From assembly GCA_009993605.1 (NCBI GenBank), contig JAACTB010000007.1, positions 62,001 to 126,000 of the forward strand: DNA of 64,000 nt, in the 5' to 3' direction. Numbering within the stretch: position 1 is the stretch's first letter; each line of letters begins with the position of its first letter. This DNA is from Erythrobacter sp. (GTDB lineage Bacteria > Pseudomonadota > Alphaproteobacteria > Sphingomonadales > Sphingomonadaceae). Below are positions 1 to 9,542 of the stretch, one piece after another. The translations under genes and the position numbers were made by a program. The notes beneath the pieces were generated by a model that was not told the origin of the DNA, made no database searches, and worked only from the letters and a program-made list of their open reading frames with translations.

Positions 1-399
1 TTCCCGCTCACCGGCTATACCGAGCTGCGCTATTCGGAAGACGAGAAGCGCGTCGTCTACGAGCCGGTCGAACTCGCGCAGGATCTGCGCCAGTTCGATT
101 TCATGAGTCCCTGGGAAGGTGCGGATTACGTCCTGCCCGGTGACGAGAAGGCGGGCACGCCCCCGGTCGACGATCCCAAGGTGACCGAAAAGCCGTCCGA
201 CACCGGCGCGGGCGCCAAGGCGGACAAGGAAGCGGCGGAAAAGGTCAGCGAGGGCGCGCCCACTACGGAAGAAAGCGGCACGGACGCACCGCCGCCGCCC
301 GAACCGACCGAGGACCGCGAAGATCGTCCTGCGCGCGAAGGCAAGACGACCGACACCGCCGAGGCGACCGAACCGAAGGGGGATGGCAAGGATGCGTAA
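1..399 (+). CDS. nuoC: NADH-quinone oxidoreductase subunit C, 3' part (5' end outside window), with long acidic/low-complexity C-terminal tail
   Basis: Frame 1 reads [51 protein letters not shown], typical NuoC C-terminus; directly upstream of nuoD; stop TAA 397-399. Confidence 0.93.
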   Translation, partial: FPLTGYTELRYSEDEKRVVYEPVELAQDLRQFDFMSPWEGADYVLPGDEKAGTPPVDDPKVTEKPSDTGAGAKADKEAAEKVSEGAPTTEESGTDAPPPPEPTEDREDRPAREGKTTDTAEATEPKGDGKDA

Positions 400-928
400 G
401 CTGTTGCTTCTCGCCGTTCCCCTCGCGCTCGCCGCGTGCAGCCAGGAACCCGCGCCGAATTCGGGCGACGCGGACGATTTCGCCGCGCGCGTCGGTGCGC
501 CGGGCACGAGCACGACCGGCGGGACTGCCGTCGTCGCGCCGAATGCGGTGGAGACGACCGCCGCGCGCATCGCACCGCCGCCCAATACGGATGTCACCCA
601 GCTCGAACGGCTCGGCAATATCGGCGGGGTCGATCTCGGTCCGCGCGCGGGCGGCTGCACCTTCAGCGCCGATGGACAGGAAATGCTGGTCGCCGCAGGG
701 CCGGGCGATCGCTCGCTGCCCGGCAAGGCGACCGTGCGCGCCGGTGGCAAGCTGATCCTTCTCGACGCGCCTCCGGGTGGATACGATCAGGTCAAAGCGG
801 GCACGACTTTCAACGGGGAGGGCTTCTCGGTCCTCGTCCAGCCGACTGGTCGCGACACCGGCCAGATGACGATAACCGACGTCCAGGGACGCCAGAAAGC
901 CTTCAACGGCAGGTGGGTCTGCTCATGA
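392..928 (+). CDS. putative lipoprotein of unknown function inserted between nuoC and nuoD
   Basis: [18 protein letters not shown] signal with lipobox LAAC; overlaps nuoC end and nuoD start (ATGA). Confidence 0.8.
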   Translation: MRKLLLLAVPLALAACSQEPAPNSGDADDFAARVGAPGTSTTGGTAVVAPNAVETTAARIAPPPNTDVTQLERLGNIGGVDLGPRAGGCTFSADGQEMLVAAGPGDRSLPGKATVRAGGKLILLDAPPGGYDQVKAGTTFNGEGFSVLVQPTGRDTGQMTITDVQGRQKAFNGRWVCS

Positions 929-2136
929 GCATGCAACTCGAACGTTCGCCGACGACCGGCGACGAGGTCATTTCCAACTACACGATCAATTTTGGGCCTC
1001 AGCACCCGGCGGCACATGGCGTGCTGCGCATGGTGATGGAGCTGGACGGCGAGATCATCGAACGCGTCGATCCGCATGTCGGCCTGCTGCATCGCGGCAC
1101 CGAGAAGCTGATCGAACACAAGACGTATCTGCAGGCGCTGCCGTATTTCGACCGGCTCGATTACTGTTCGCCGCTGTGTCAGGAGCACAGCTACGTCCTT
1201 GCGATCGAGAAGCTGATGAATGTCGAGGTGCCTGAGCGGGCCCAGTATCTGCGCGTTCTGTTCGCCGAACTGACGCGTATTTCGAACCACATGCTCAATA
1301 TTGGCGCGCATGTCATGGATGTCGGCGCGATGACGCCGAACCTGTGGGTGTTCGAACTGCGCGAAGATTGCATGAACTTCTTCGAGCGGGCGAGCGGCGC
1401 GCGGATGCACAGCGCCTATTTCCGCCCCGGCGGCGTCCATCAGGACGTGCCGGAAAAGCTGCTGGTCGATATCGGCGAATGGCTCGATACGCGCCTGCCC
1501 GAACTGTTCGGCGATGCGATGAGTCTCGTGCTCGACAACCGCATCTTCAAGCAGCGCAATGTCGACATTGCCCATGTCAGCCGCGACGATGCGATCGCCT
1601 GGGGCTTTTCCGGCCCGATGATCCGCGCTGCCGGCATCCCGTGGGATCTGCGCAAGTCGCAGCCCTACGACGTTTACGACCGGATGGAATTCGACATTCC
1701 CGTCGGCACCAATTCGGACTGTTACGACCGCTTCGTGGTGCGCGTGAAGGAAGTCTACGAAAGCGCCAAGATCATCAAGCAGTGCCTGGCGCAGATGCCC
1801 TCGGGCCCGATCGCCAGTGACGACCGCAAGGTCGCCCCGCCCAAGCGCGGCGAGATGAAGCAGTCGATGGAAGCGCTGATCCATCACTTCAAGCTCTACA
1901 CCGAAGGCTTCCACGTGCCTGCGGGCGAGGTCTATGTCGCGACCGAAAGCCCAAAGGGCGAATTCGGCGTCTATCTGGTGAGCGACGGGTCGAACAAACC
2001 CTATCGCTGCAAGATCCGCCCGACGGCGTTCTCGCACCTTCAGGCGATGGATTTCATGTGCAGAGGCCACATGCTGCCCGACGCGACCGCCATTCTGGGC
2101 GCGATCGACGTGGTGTTCGGGGAGTGCGACCGGTGA
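925..2136 (+). CDS. nuoD: NADH-quinone oxidoreductase subunit D (49 kDa)
   Basis: [43 protein letters not shown]...; ends [15 protein letters not shown]. Confidence 0.97.
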   Translation: MSMQLERSPTTGDEVISNYTINFGPQHPAAHGVLRMVMELDGEIIERVDPHVGLLHRGTEKLIEHKTYLQALPYFDRLDYCSPLCQEHSYVLAIEKLMNVEVPERAQYLRVLFAELTRISNHMLNIGAHVMDVGAMTPNLWVFELREDCMNFFERASGARMHSAYFRPGGVHQDVPEKLLVDIGEWLDTRLPELFGDAMSLVLDNRIFKQRNVDIAHVSRDDAIAWGFSGPMIRAAGIPWDLRKSQPYDVYDRMEFDIPVGTNSDCYDRFVVRVKEVYESAKIIKQCLAQMPSGPIASDDRKVAPPKRGEMKQSMEALIHHFKLYTEGFHVPAGEVYVATESPKGEFGVYLVSDGSNKPYRCKIRPTAFSHLQAMDFMCRGHMLPDATAILGAIDVVFGECDR

Positions 2137-2618
2137 AGAATGCGCTTGCTATCTTGGCGCTATTTACGACTGCACCGGCGGTATCGGCTCCTCCGCCGCC
2201 GCCATCTCTTGCGGTCACGAAATTCTATGACGATTTCTTTTCTGCGCTTCCGGGATCTTTTCCGGCTGACGACCTAAGCAATCTGGAGCGTATGGTGGCG
2301 GAAGATCTCGTCGTTACCGTCGAAGGATCTACCCGTTTTAATAATCGAAATGATTGGATGACCTGGCTTCAATCGATGTCTGTTCAGAATGACGTTGAAC
2401 GAACAAGTATGAGTCGTGAGGAGTTCTTCTTTCAGTCTGACGACCGGATCCTAGTTCGAGAGTTCTGGTATCCGATTAGGAAGGGCGCCGTGTATCATCC
2501 AACGTTTCCTCACAAACTGGTGAGCTATCAATTCAAAGGTGGAAAGCTGGTAAGGGTGGACTATATGGCTGAGCTAAGGCCAATGAGAACAAAGCCCGGC
2601 GAGAACGCTAATGGCTGA
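2133..2618 (+). CDS. hypothetical secreted protein, possibly NTF2/SnoaL-like, visibly AT-richer than neighbours
   Basis: GTG start overlapping nuoD stop (GTGA); [24 protein letters not shown] signal peptide-like; ORF open to 2618, overlapping nuoE start. Confidence 0.7.
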   Translation: MKNALAILALFTTAPAVSAPPPPPSLAVTKFYDDFFSALPGSFPADDLSNLERMVAEDLVVTVEGSTRFNNRNDWMTWLQSMSVQNDVERTSMSREEFFFQSDDRILVREFWYPIRKGAVYHPTFPHKLVSYQFKGGKLVRVDYMAELRPMRTKPGENANG

Positions 2619-3279
2619 CCGTTCCCCCGCACCCGATAGTCCCGAGCTGCGTGAGCGTTGGGGTGGTTTCGAGTTCACCGACGCCTATCGCGCCAAGGCC
2701 GACAAGGCGATCGCGCGCTATCCCGAGGGACGCCAGCGTTCCGCGGTGATGCCGCTGCTTGATCTTGCCCAACGGCAGGTCGGCGAGGAAACCGATACTC
2801 AAGGCTGGCTGCCGCTGCCGGTAATCGAATATGTCGCCGACTATCTCGACATGCCGGTGATCCGCGTGCTCGAGGTCGCGACCTTCTATTTCATGTACAA
2901 TATGCAGCCGGTGGGCAAATTCCACGTCCAGGTCTGCGGCACGACGCCCTGCATGCTGCGCGGTTCGGACGCTCTGTTCGAAACCTGCAAGGCGCGGGGG
3001 ATGAAGAAGGGGCATGTCTCCGACGACGGCCTTTGGACACTCACCGAAGTCGAATGCATGGGCAATTGCGCGACCGCGCCGATGGTCCAGATCAATGACG
3101 ACAATTACGAGGATCTGACCTCCGAACGCCTCGACGCCGTGCTCGACGCGCTGGCGGCGGGCGAGAGCCCCAAGCCCGGCACGCAGGAACCCGGCCGCCA
3201 TACGAGCGAGCCTGCGGGCGGTCCGACCACGCTCACCGAGATGGTGGACGCCAATCATGACTACCGGGACTCTTGGTGA
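2611..3279 (+). CDS. nuoE: NADH-quinone oxidoreductase subunit E (24 kDa)
   Basis: [22 protein letters not shown]...; 2Fe-2S pattern CGTTPC...ECMGNC. Confidence 0.97.
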   Translation: MADRSPAPDSPELRERWGGFEFTDAYRAKADKAIARYPEGRQRSAVMPLLDLAQRQVGEETDTQGWLPLPVIEYVADYLDMPVIRVLEVATFYFMYNMQPVGKFHVQVCGTTPCMLRGSDALFETCKARGMKKGHVSDDGLWTLTEVECMGNCATAPMVQINDDNYEDLTSERLDAVLDALAAGESPKPGTQEPGRHTSEPAGGPTTLTEMVDANHDYRDSW

Positions 3280-3449
3280 AGCGCGCGCTCGTCTGGATCG
3301 GGATCGTCCTGTTCGTCGCGGGGGTGTTGATCGACATCTTCACCGATCGCGATGTCTTCGGGACGACGATCCTGGTCGCGGGCGCGATCCTCGCGCTCGT
3401 CGCCGGACGGCGTTCGCCCAAATCCGACCAGAGCCTGCGCCGCAAATAA
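3276..3449 (+). CDS. 57-aa predicted two-TM micro membrane protein between nuoE and nuoF
   Basis: GTG start overlapping nuoE stop; [57 protein letters not shown]. Confidence 0.7.
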   Translation: MKRALVWIGIVLFVAGVLIDIFTDRDVFGTTILVAGAILALVAGRRSPKSDQSLRRK

Positions 3450-3589
3450 TGGATATCGTCACCATCCTCGTCGCGCTCGTGCTCGTCTTCATCGCCTGGA
3501 AAGTGCTGATGGGCGTGATCAAGTTCGGCGCCATCGCGCTGATCGCCGTCGCGGCGATCTGGTTCATTTCGCAAGGGAACGCATTCTGA
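3449..3589 (+). CDS. 46-aa hydrophobic micro protein between nuoE and nuoF
   Basis: TAATG junction with upstream ORF and TGATG junction with nuo[47 protein letters not shown]. Confidence 0.7.
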   Translation: MDIVTILVALVLVFIAWKVLMGVIKFGAIALIAVAAIWFISQGNAF

Positions 3590-4881
3590 TGCTCGCCGAC
3601 AAGGACCGCATCTTCACCAATCTCTACGGCTTCCAGGACTGGGGCCTGAAGGCGGCGCAGAAGCGCGGCGATTGGGACGATACCAAGGCGCTGATCGCGC
3701 GCGGCCAGGATTCGATTATCGAAGAGGTGAAGGCGAGCGGCCTGCGCGGGCGGGGCGGCGCGGGCTTCCCGACAGGGCTCAAATGGTCCTTCATGCCCAA
3801 GGAATCGAAGGACGGACGGCCGAGCTTCCTGGTCATCAACGCCGACGAATCCGAACCCGGGTCCTGCAAGGACCGCGAGATCATCCGCCACGATCCGCAC
3901 AAGCTGATCGAAGGCGCGCTGGTGGCCGGTTTCGCCATGCGCGCGCGGGCGGCCTATATCTATATCCGCGGCGAATATATCCGCGAGGCCGAAACGCTCC
4001 AGGCGGCGATCGACGAAGCCTATGACGCCAAGCTGATCGGCAAGAACGCCAGCGGCTCGGGCTACGATTTCGACGTGTTCCTGCATCGCGGCGCAGGCGC
4101 CTATATCTGCGGCGAGGAAACCGCGATGATCGAAAGCCTGGAAGGCAAGAAGGGTCAGCCCCGCCTGAAACCGCCGTTCCCGGCAGGTGCGGGCCTCTAT
4201 GGCTGCCCGACCACGGTCAACAATGTCGAAAGCATCGCGGTCGTCCCGACCATCCTGCGGCGCGGCGGATCGTGGTTCGCGAGCTTCGGGCGGGAGAACA
4301 ACAAGGGCACCAAGCTTTTCCAGATCAGCGGCCATGTGAACAAGCCCTGCGTGGTCGAGGAAGCGCTCTCGATCCCGTTCAGCGAGCTGATCGAAAAGCA
4401 TTGCGGGGGCATCCGCGGCGGCAAGGACAATCTGCTCGCCGTGATCCCCGGCGGATCATCGGTCCCGCTGGTCCCGGCCGAGCAGATCTGGGATGCGCCG
4501 ATGGATTTCGACGGGCTCAAGGAATTGGGCTCGGGTCTCGGCACGGCGGGTGTGATCGTGATGGACAAGTCCACCGACATCGTACGCGCGATCAGCCGCC
4601 TTTCCTATTTCTACAAGCACGAGAGCTGCGGCCAATGCACGCCCTGCCGCGAAGGCACGGGCTGGATGTGGCGCATGATGGAACGCCTGCGCACCGGCGA
4701 TGCCGCGATCGAGGAAATCGACATGCTCCAGCAAGTGACGAAACAAGTCGAAGGCCACACCATCTGCGCGCTGGGCGACGCGGCGGCGTGGCCGATCCAG
4801 GGCCTGATCCGCAACTTCCGTCCCGAGCTCGAACGCCGGATCGAAGAACACAATGCACAGTTTGCCGAGGCTGCCGAATAA
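3589..4881 (+). CDS. nuoF: NADH-quinone oxidoreductase subunit F (51 kDa, FMN/NADH)
   Basis: [31 protein letters not shown]...[17 protein letters not shown]...[15 protein letters not shown]. Confidence 0.98.
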   Translation: MLADKDRIFTNLYGFQDWGLKAAQKRGDWDDTKALIARGQDSIIEEVKASGLRGRGGAGFPTGLKWSFMPKESKDGRPSFLVINADESEPGSCKDREIIRHDPHKLIEGALVAGFAMRARAAYIYIRGEYIREAETLQAAIDEAYDAKLIGKNASGSGYDFDVFLHRGAGAYICGEETAMIESLEGKKGQPRLKPPFPAGAGLYGCPTTVNNVESIAVVPTILRRGGSWFASFGRENNKGTKLFQISGHVNKPCVVEEALSIPFSELIEKHCGGIRGGKDNLLAVIPGGSSVPLVPAEQIWDAPMDFDGLKELGSGLGTAGVIVMDKSTDIVRAISRLSYFYKHESCGQCTPCREGTGWMWRMMERLRTGDAAIEEIDMLQQVTKQVEGHTICALGDAAAWPIQGLIRNFRPELERRIEEHNAQFAEAAE

Positions 4882-6866
4882 TGCCTAAAGTCACCGTAGA
4901 CGGTCAGGAAATCGAGGTTCCGGACGGCGCCACCGTTCTTCAGGCCTGCGAGCTTGCGGGGAAGGAAATTCCGCGCTTCTGCTATCACGAGCGGCTCAGC
5001 ATCGCCGGCAATTGCCGCATGTGTCTGGTCGAAGTGAAGCCGGGGCCGCCGAAGCCGCAGGCGAGTTGCGCACTTCCGGCTACCGAGGGCCAGGAAATCC
5101 GCACCGACACGCAGATGGTCAAGACCGCGCGCGAAGGGGTGATGGAGTTCCTGCTCATCAACCATCCGCTCGATTGCCCGATCTGCGACCAGGGCGGCGA
5201 GTGCGATCTTCAGGATCAGTCGATGACCTATGGTCGCGGCGCCACGCGCTATCACGAGAACAAGCGCGCGGTGACCGAGAAATATATGGGGCCGCTGATC
5301 AAGACGATCATGACCCGCTGCATCCACTGCACCCGCTGCGTGCGCTTCAGCGAGGAAATCGCGGGCGTGGACGAGATCGGCGCGGTCGGGCGCGGCGAGG
5401 ACATGCAGATCACGACCTATCTCGAACAGGCCGCGGAACACGAGCTTTCGGCCAATGTGATCGACCTGTGCCCGGTCGGCGCGCTGACGTCGCGTCCCTA
5501 TGCGTTCGAGGCACGGCCGTGGGAGCTGAAGAAGACGCTGTCGATCGACGTCAGCGATGCGGTCGGCGCGAACATCCGGCTCGACAGCCGCGGGCGCGAA
5601 GTCATGCGCGCGCTTCCGCGCGTCAATGACGACGTCAACGAGGAATGGATTTCCGACAAGGCCCGCTATCAGGTCGATGGCCTCATGCGCCGCCGCCTCG
5701 ACAGGGTCTTCGTGCGGCGCGACGGCAAGCTCACGCCAGCCAGCTGGGACGAGGCCTTCGCGATGATCGCCGACGCCAAGCCGGGAAGCGGCATTGCTGC
5801 GATCGCCGGCGACCTCGTCGATTGCGAGACGATGTTCGCGGCCAAGGCGCTTTTGAAGGCCAGCGGGTCGAGCCTCATGGAAGGCCGCCAGACGGGGATG
5901 GACTACGACGTATCCAATCTCGCGGCGGTGAATTTCAATTCGACGCTTGCCGGCATCGAGAACGCCGATGCGATCCTGATCGTCGGCAGCCATATCCGCT
6001 GGGAAGCGCCGCTGGTGAATGTCCGCCTGCGCAAGGCGGCGAAGCGCGGCGCGAAGATCTTTCTCGTCGGCCCGCGCTGGGATACCACGTTCGGCGGCGA
6101 ATTCCTGGGCACCGATCTCGGCGTCCTCAACGATCTGCCCGGCCATGTCGGCGATGCGTTCGATGCGGCGGAGCGTCCGGCGGTGATCGTCGGCGGCGCG
6201 GGCCTGAAGGGTGCGCATGCGAAAGCGCTGGCGCTGGCCTCGAGCTGGGGCGCGGCGTTCAACGTGCTGCACATGGCGGCGAGCCGGATGGGCGGACTGA
6301 TGCTCGGTTACGCGCAGAAGGGCGGCATTGCGGACATCGCGAAGGCGAAGCCCAAGGTTCTGCTGTCGCTCGGCGCGGACGAGATGGACTATGCCGCGTT
6401 CGATGGAAGCCTGAAGGTCTATATCGGCCATCACGGCGACAAGGGCGCGCATCACGCCGATATCGTCCTTCCGGGCGCGAGCTACGCGGAAAAGGACGGA
6501 ACCTACGTCAACACCGAAGGCCGCGTGCAGTTCGCGGAAAAGGCCGTGTTCGCGCCCGGAGACGCGCGCGAGGACTGGACGATCCTGCGCGCGCTCGCCG
6601 ATGCGCTGGACCTCAAGGTCGGCTTCGACAGCTTTGCCGAATTGCAGGGCGCGATGATTGCCGACGTGCCTGCTCTTGGCGAGGAAGGCCTCGCCGATTA
6701 CGGCGCGCTGCCCGAACCGGATATGGCGGCGAAGGCGGAAGGCGCAGTCGCGTCCTACCCGATCAGGGATTTCTATCTTACCAACCCCATCGCACGGGCG
6801 AGTGCGGTGATGCAGCAATGTTCGGCCGAACTGCTCGGCCCCGAACTCGCGGAGGCGGCGGAATAA
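4881..6866 (+). CDS. nuoG: NADH-quinone oxidoreductase subunit G (75 kDa)
   Basis: [52 protein letters not shown]...; TAATG junction with nuoF. Confidence 0.98.
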   Translation: MPKVTVDGQEIEVPDGATVLQACELAGKEIPRFCYHERLSIAGNCRMCLVEVKPGPPKPQASCALPATEGQEIRTDTQMVKTAREGVMEFLLINHPLDCPICDQGGECDLQDQSMTYGRGATRYHENKRAVTEKYMGPLIKTIMTRCIHCTRCVRFSEEIAGVDEIGAVGRGEDMQITTYLEQAAEHELSANVIDLCPVGALTSRPYAFEARPWELKKTLSIDVSDAVGANIRLDSRGREVMRALPRVNDDVNEEWISDKARYQVDGLMRRRLDRVFVRRDGKLTPASWDEAFAMIADAKPGSGIAAIAGDLVDCETMFAAKALLKASGSSLMEGRQTGMDYDVSNLAAVNFNSTLAGIENADAILIVGSHIRWEAPLVNVRLRKAAKRGAKIFLVGPRWDTTFGGEFLGTDLGVLNDLPGHVGDAFDAAERPAVIVGGAGLKGAHAKALALASSWGAAFNVLHMAASRMGGLMLGYAQKGGIADIAKAKPKVLLSLGADEMDYAAFDGSLKVYIGHHGDKGAHHADIVLPGASYAEKDGTYVNTEGRVQFAEKAVFAPGDAREDWTILRALADALDLKVGFDSFAELQGAMIADVPALGEEGLADYGALPEPDMAAKAEGAVASYPIRDFYLTNPIARASAVMQQCSAELLGPELAEAAE

Positions 6867-7051
6867 TGGCGGTCCCGATCATCCCCCTGGCGCTGATGGG
6901 CGCAGGCGCATACGCGGTCTATCGCGCTTTCGGCGAGAACCGTCCGCACAAGTCCAACGCCGCGAATGGCTGGCGCAACGAAGCCTTTGCGAGCAAGGAC
7001 GCGGAAAAGAACCGGGGCCGTAAGAAGCCGACCGGGAAGGACAAGACGTGA
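6866..7051 (+). CDS. 61-aa small membrane protein with basic C-terminal tail, between nuoG and nuoH
   Basis: [66 protein letters not shown] junction with nuoG, overlaps nuoH start. Confidence 0.7.
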   Translation: MAVPIIPLALMGAGAYAVYRAFGENRPHKSNAANGWRNEAFASKDAEKNRGRKKPTGKDKT

Positions 7052-8100
7052 CCGAATTCTTCCAATCGCTCGGGCTGACCTACGAATGGGCGTGGTCTCT
7101 GGCGACGCTGTCGGGCGTGCTGTTGATCGCGCTGCCGCTGATGCTGGCGGTCGCGATGATAATCTATGTCGATCGCAAGGTCTGGGCCGCGATCAACCTC
7201 AGGCGTGGGCCCAATGTGGTCGGCCCGTTCGGCCTGTTGCAGAGCTTCGCCGACGGATTGAAGGTGTTCCTTCAGGAAACCATCATTCCCAGCGCGGCGA
7301 ACAAAGGCATCTTCATCCTCGCCCCGATCGTCACCTTCACCGTGGCGCTGGCCGCCTGGGCGGTGATCCCCTTCGATGCGGGCGTGGTGCTGGCGGACAT
7401 CAATGTCGGCCTGCTCTACATCCTCGCGATCAGCTCGCTGTCGGTTTACGGCGTGGTGATGAGCGGGTGGGCGAGTAACTCGAAATACCCCTTCTTCTCC
7501 GCCATGCGCGCCGCGGCGCAGATGATCAGCTACGAAGTCTCGATCGGCTTCATTCTGGTCTGCGTGGTGCTTTATGCGGGCAGCTTCAACCTGACAGAAA
7601 TCGTCAACTCGCAGCGCGGCCACGGCTTCGGGATCGTGAACGGCTATTATTTCAATCTGCTCCTGTTCCCGATCTGGGTGGTGTTCTTCATCTCCTGCCT
7701 CGCCGAAACGCAGCGCGTTCCCTTCGATCTGACCGAGGCGGAGAGCGAGCTCGTCGCGGGCTACCAGACCGAGTATTCCAGCATGAGCTTCGCGCTGTTC
7801 TGGCTCGGCGAATATGCCAACATCCTGCTGATGTGCAGCCTCAACACGCTGCTGTTCTTCGGCGGGTGGCTGCCGCCGATCGACTGGGCGCCGCTCTATG
7901 TCGTACCGGGGATCATCTGGTTCCTGCTCAAGACCTTCTTCTTCTTCTTCATGTTCAGCTGGGTCATGGCGACCGTTCCGCGCTATCGCTACGACCAGCT
8001 GATGCGTTTGGGCTGGAAAGTGTTCCTGCCGATGAGCCTGCTTTTCGTGGTCGCGATCTCGGGCTGGCTGATGATAACCCGTTATGGAGGTGCGGCATGA
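7048..8100 (+). CDS. nuoH: NADH-quinone oxidoreductase subunit H
   Basis: GTG start; polytopic, [45 protein letters not shown]. Confidence 0.98.
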   Translation: MTEFFQSLGLTYEWAWSLATLSGVLLIALPLMLAVAMIIYVDRKVWAAINLRRGPNVVGPFGLLQSFADGLKVFLQETIIPSAANKGIFILAPIVTFTVALAAWAVIPFDAGVVLADINVGLLYILAISSLSVYGVVMSGWASNSKYPFFSAMRAAAQMISYEVSIGFILVCVVLYAGSFNLTEIVNSQRGHGFGIVNGYYFNLLLFPIWVVFFISCLAETQRVPFDLTEAESELVAGYQTEYSSMSFALFWLGEYANILLMCSLNTLLFFGGWLPPIDWAPLYVVPGIIWFLLKTFFFFFMFSWVMATVPRYRYDQLMRLGWKVFLPMSLLFVVAISGWLMITRYGGAA

Positions 8101-8582
8101 GCGTCGCCCATCTGATAAAGTCGTTCACCCTGTGGGAATTCGTGAAGGCGCACGCCCTCACTTTGAAGTACTTCTTCAAGCCCAAGGTGACGATCAACTA
8201 CCCGTTCGAGAAGAACCCGCTTTCGCCCCGTTTTCGGGGGGAACATGCGTTGCGCCGCTATCCCAACGGGGAAGAGCGCTGCATCGCATGTAAGCTGTGC
8301 GAGGCGGTGTGCCCGGCGCAGGCGATCACGATCGAGAGCGAGCCGCGCGACGACGGTTCGCGCCGCACCACGCGCTACGATATCGACATGACCAAGTGCA
8401 TCTATTGCGGTTTTTGCCAGGAAGCCTGCCCGGTCGATGCCGTGGTCGAGGGGCCGAATTTCGAATATTCGACCGAAACGCGCGAGGAACTGCTCTACGA
8501 CAAGGCGAAATTGCTGGCGAACGGGGACAAGTGGGAGCGGGCGATCGCCGCGAACCTTGAAGCCGACGCGCCCTACCGCTAA
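8097..8582 (+). CDS. nuoI: NADH-quinone oxidoreductase subunit I (2x 4Fe-4S)
   Basis: [16 protein letters not shown] and [21 protein letters not shown]. Confidence 0.98.
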   Translation: MSVAHLIKSFTLWEFVKAHALTLKYFFKPKVTINYPFEKNPLSPRFRGEHALRRYPNGEERCIACKLCEAVCPAQAITIESEPRDDGSRRTTRYDIDMTKCIYCGFCQEACPVDAVVEGPNFEYSTETREELLYDKAKLLANGDKWERAIAANLEADAPYR

Positions 8583-8609
8583 CCGGCGCGCGAACCAGAC
8601 TGGGGCCCC

Positions 8610-9233
8610 ATGATTCAGACTATCGCCTTCTACCTGTTCGCCGTGCTGGTGATCGCGTCCGCGGTCATGGTCATCATGTCGCGCAATCCGGTCCATTCGG
8701 TGCTGTGGCTGATCCTCGCTTTCTTCAACGCCGCGGGCCTGATGGTGCTGGTGGGCGCGGAGTTCATCGCGATGCTGCTGGTCATCGTCTATGTCGGCGC
8801 AGTCGCGGTGCTGTTCCTGTTCGTCGTCATGATGCTGGACATCGATTTCGCCGAACTGCGGGCCGGGTTCATCAAGAACTTCCCGCTCGGGATCGCGATC
8901 GCGCTGATCCTGCTGGCGGAACTGGTGCTGGGCATCGGCGCTTATCGCGCAGGCGCAATCGCGCTGGGAACGCCGGACGGGATGGCCGCGCCGATCGTCG
9001 GTGTCAGCAACACCGAAGCGCTCGGCGCGCTGCTCTATTCCGACTACATCTTCCTGTTCGAAGCCACCGGCCTGGTGCTGCTCGTCGCCATGATCGGCGC
9101 GATCGTGCTGACGCATCGCAAGAGCGCGGGCGACCATCGCGGTCAGCAGGATATCGCCAAGCAGAACCGCCGCAATCCGAACGAGGCGACCGTGATGAAG
9201 CGTCCTACCGTGGGTGAGGGGGTCGAGCTGTGA
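8610..9233 (+). CDS. nuoJ: NADH-quinone oxidoreductase subunit J
   Basis: [76 protein letters not shown]. Confidence 0.97.
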   Translation: MIQTIAFYLFAVLVIASAVMVIMSRNPVHSVLWLILAFFNAAGLMVLVGAEFIAMLLVIVYVGAVAVLFLFVVMMLDIDFAELRAGFIKNFPLGIAIALILLAELVLGIGAYRAGAIALGTPDGMAAPIVGVSNTEALGALLYSDYIFLFEATGLVLLVAMIGAIVLTHRKSAGDHRGQQDIAKQNRRNPNEATVMKRPTVGEGVEL

Positions 9234-9535
9234 TCGGCATCGAACACTATATCGTTGTGAGCGCGATCCTGTTCGTGCTCGGCGTGCTGGGCATCTTCCT
9301 CAACCGCAAGAACATCATCGTCATCCTGATGGCGATCGAGCTGATCCTGCTCGCGGTGAATATAAACATGGTCGCCTTCAGCGCATTTCTAAACGACCTG
9401 ACCGGCCAGATCTTCGCGATGTTCATTCTCGCCGTCGCGGCATCCGAAGCGGCGATCGGGCTGGCGATCCTGGTGATCTATTTCCGTGGTCGCGGCACGA
9501 TCGCGGTCGACGACGTCAATCGGATGAAGGGATAA
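9230..9535 (+). CDS. nuoK: NADH-quinone oxidoreductase subunit K
   Basis: GTG start; [51 protein letters not shown]. Confidence 0.97.
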   Translation: MIGIEHYIVVSAILFVLGVLGIFLNRKNIIVILMAIELILLAVNINMVAFSAFLNDLTGQIFAMFILAVAASEAAIGLAILVIYFRGRGTIAVDDVNRMKG

Positions 9536-9542
9536 CCGCCCG

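Noticed and set aside
436-924. N-terminal extension of the nuoD ORF track entry
   Set aside because: Arg-rich out-of-frame sequence overlapping the lipoprotein gene; real nuoD start is ATG 925
787-2070. 427-aa minus-strand ORF opposite nuoD
   Set aside because: Shadow ORF; nuoD identity is clear
3340-4401. 353-aa minus-strand ORF across nuoE/nuoF junction as a real gene
   Set aside because: Antisense to nuoF and to the two coupled micro-ORFs; composition typical of shadow ORFs
4272-4880. N-terminal extension of the nuoG ORF track entry
   Set aside because: Out-of-frame translation of nuoF; nuoG starts at ATG 4881
4611-6818. 735-aa minus-strand ORF opposite nuoG
   Set aside because: Same shadow-ORF composition; nuoG on the plus strand is unambiguous
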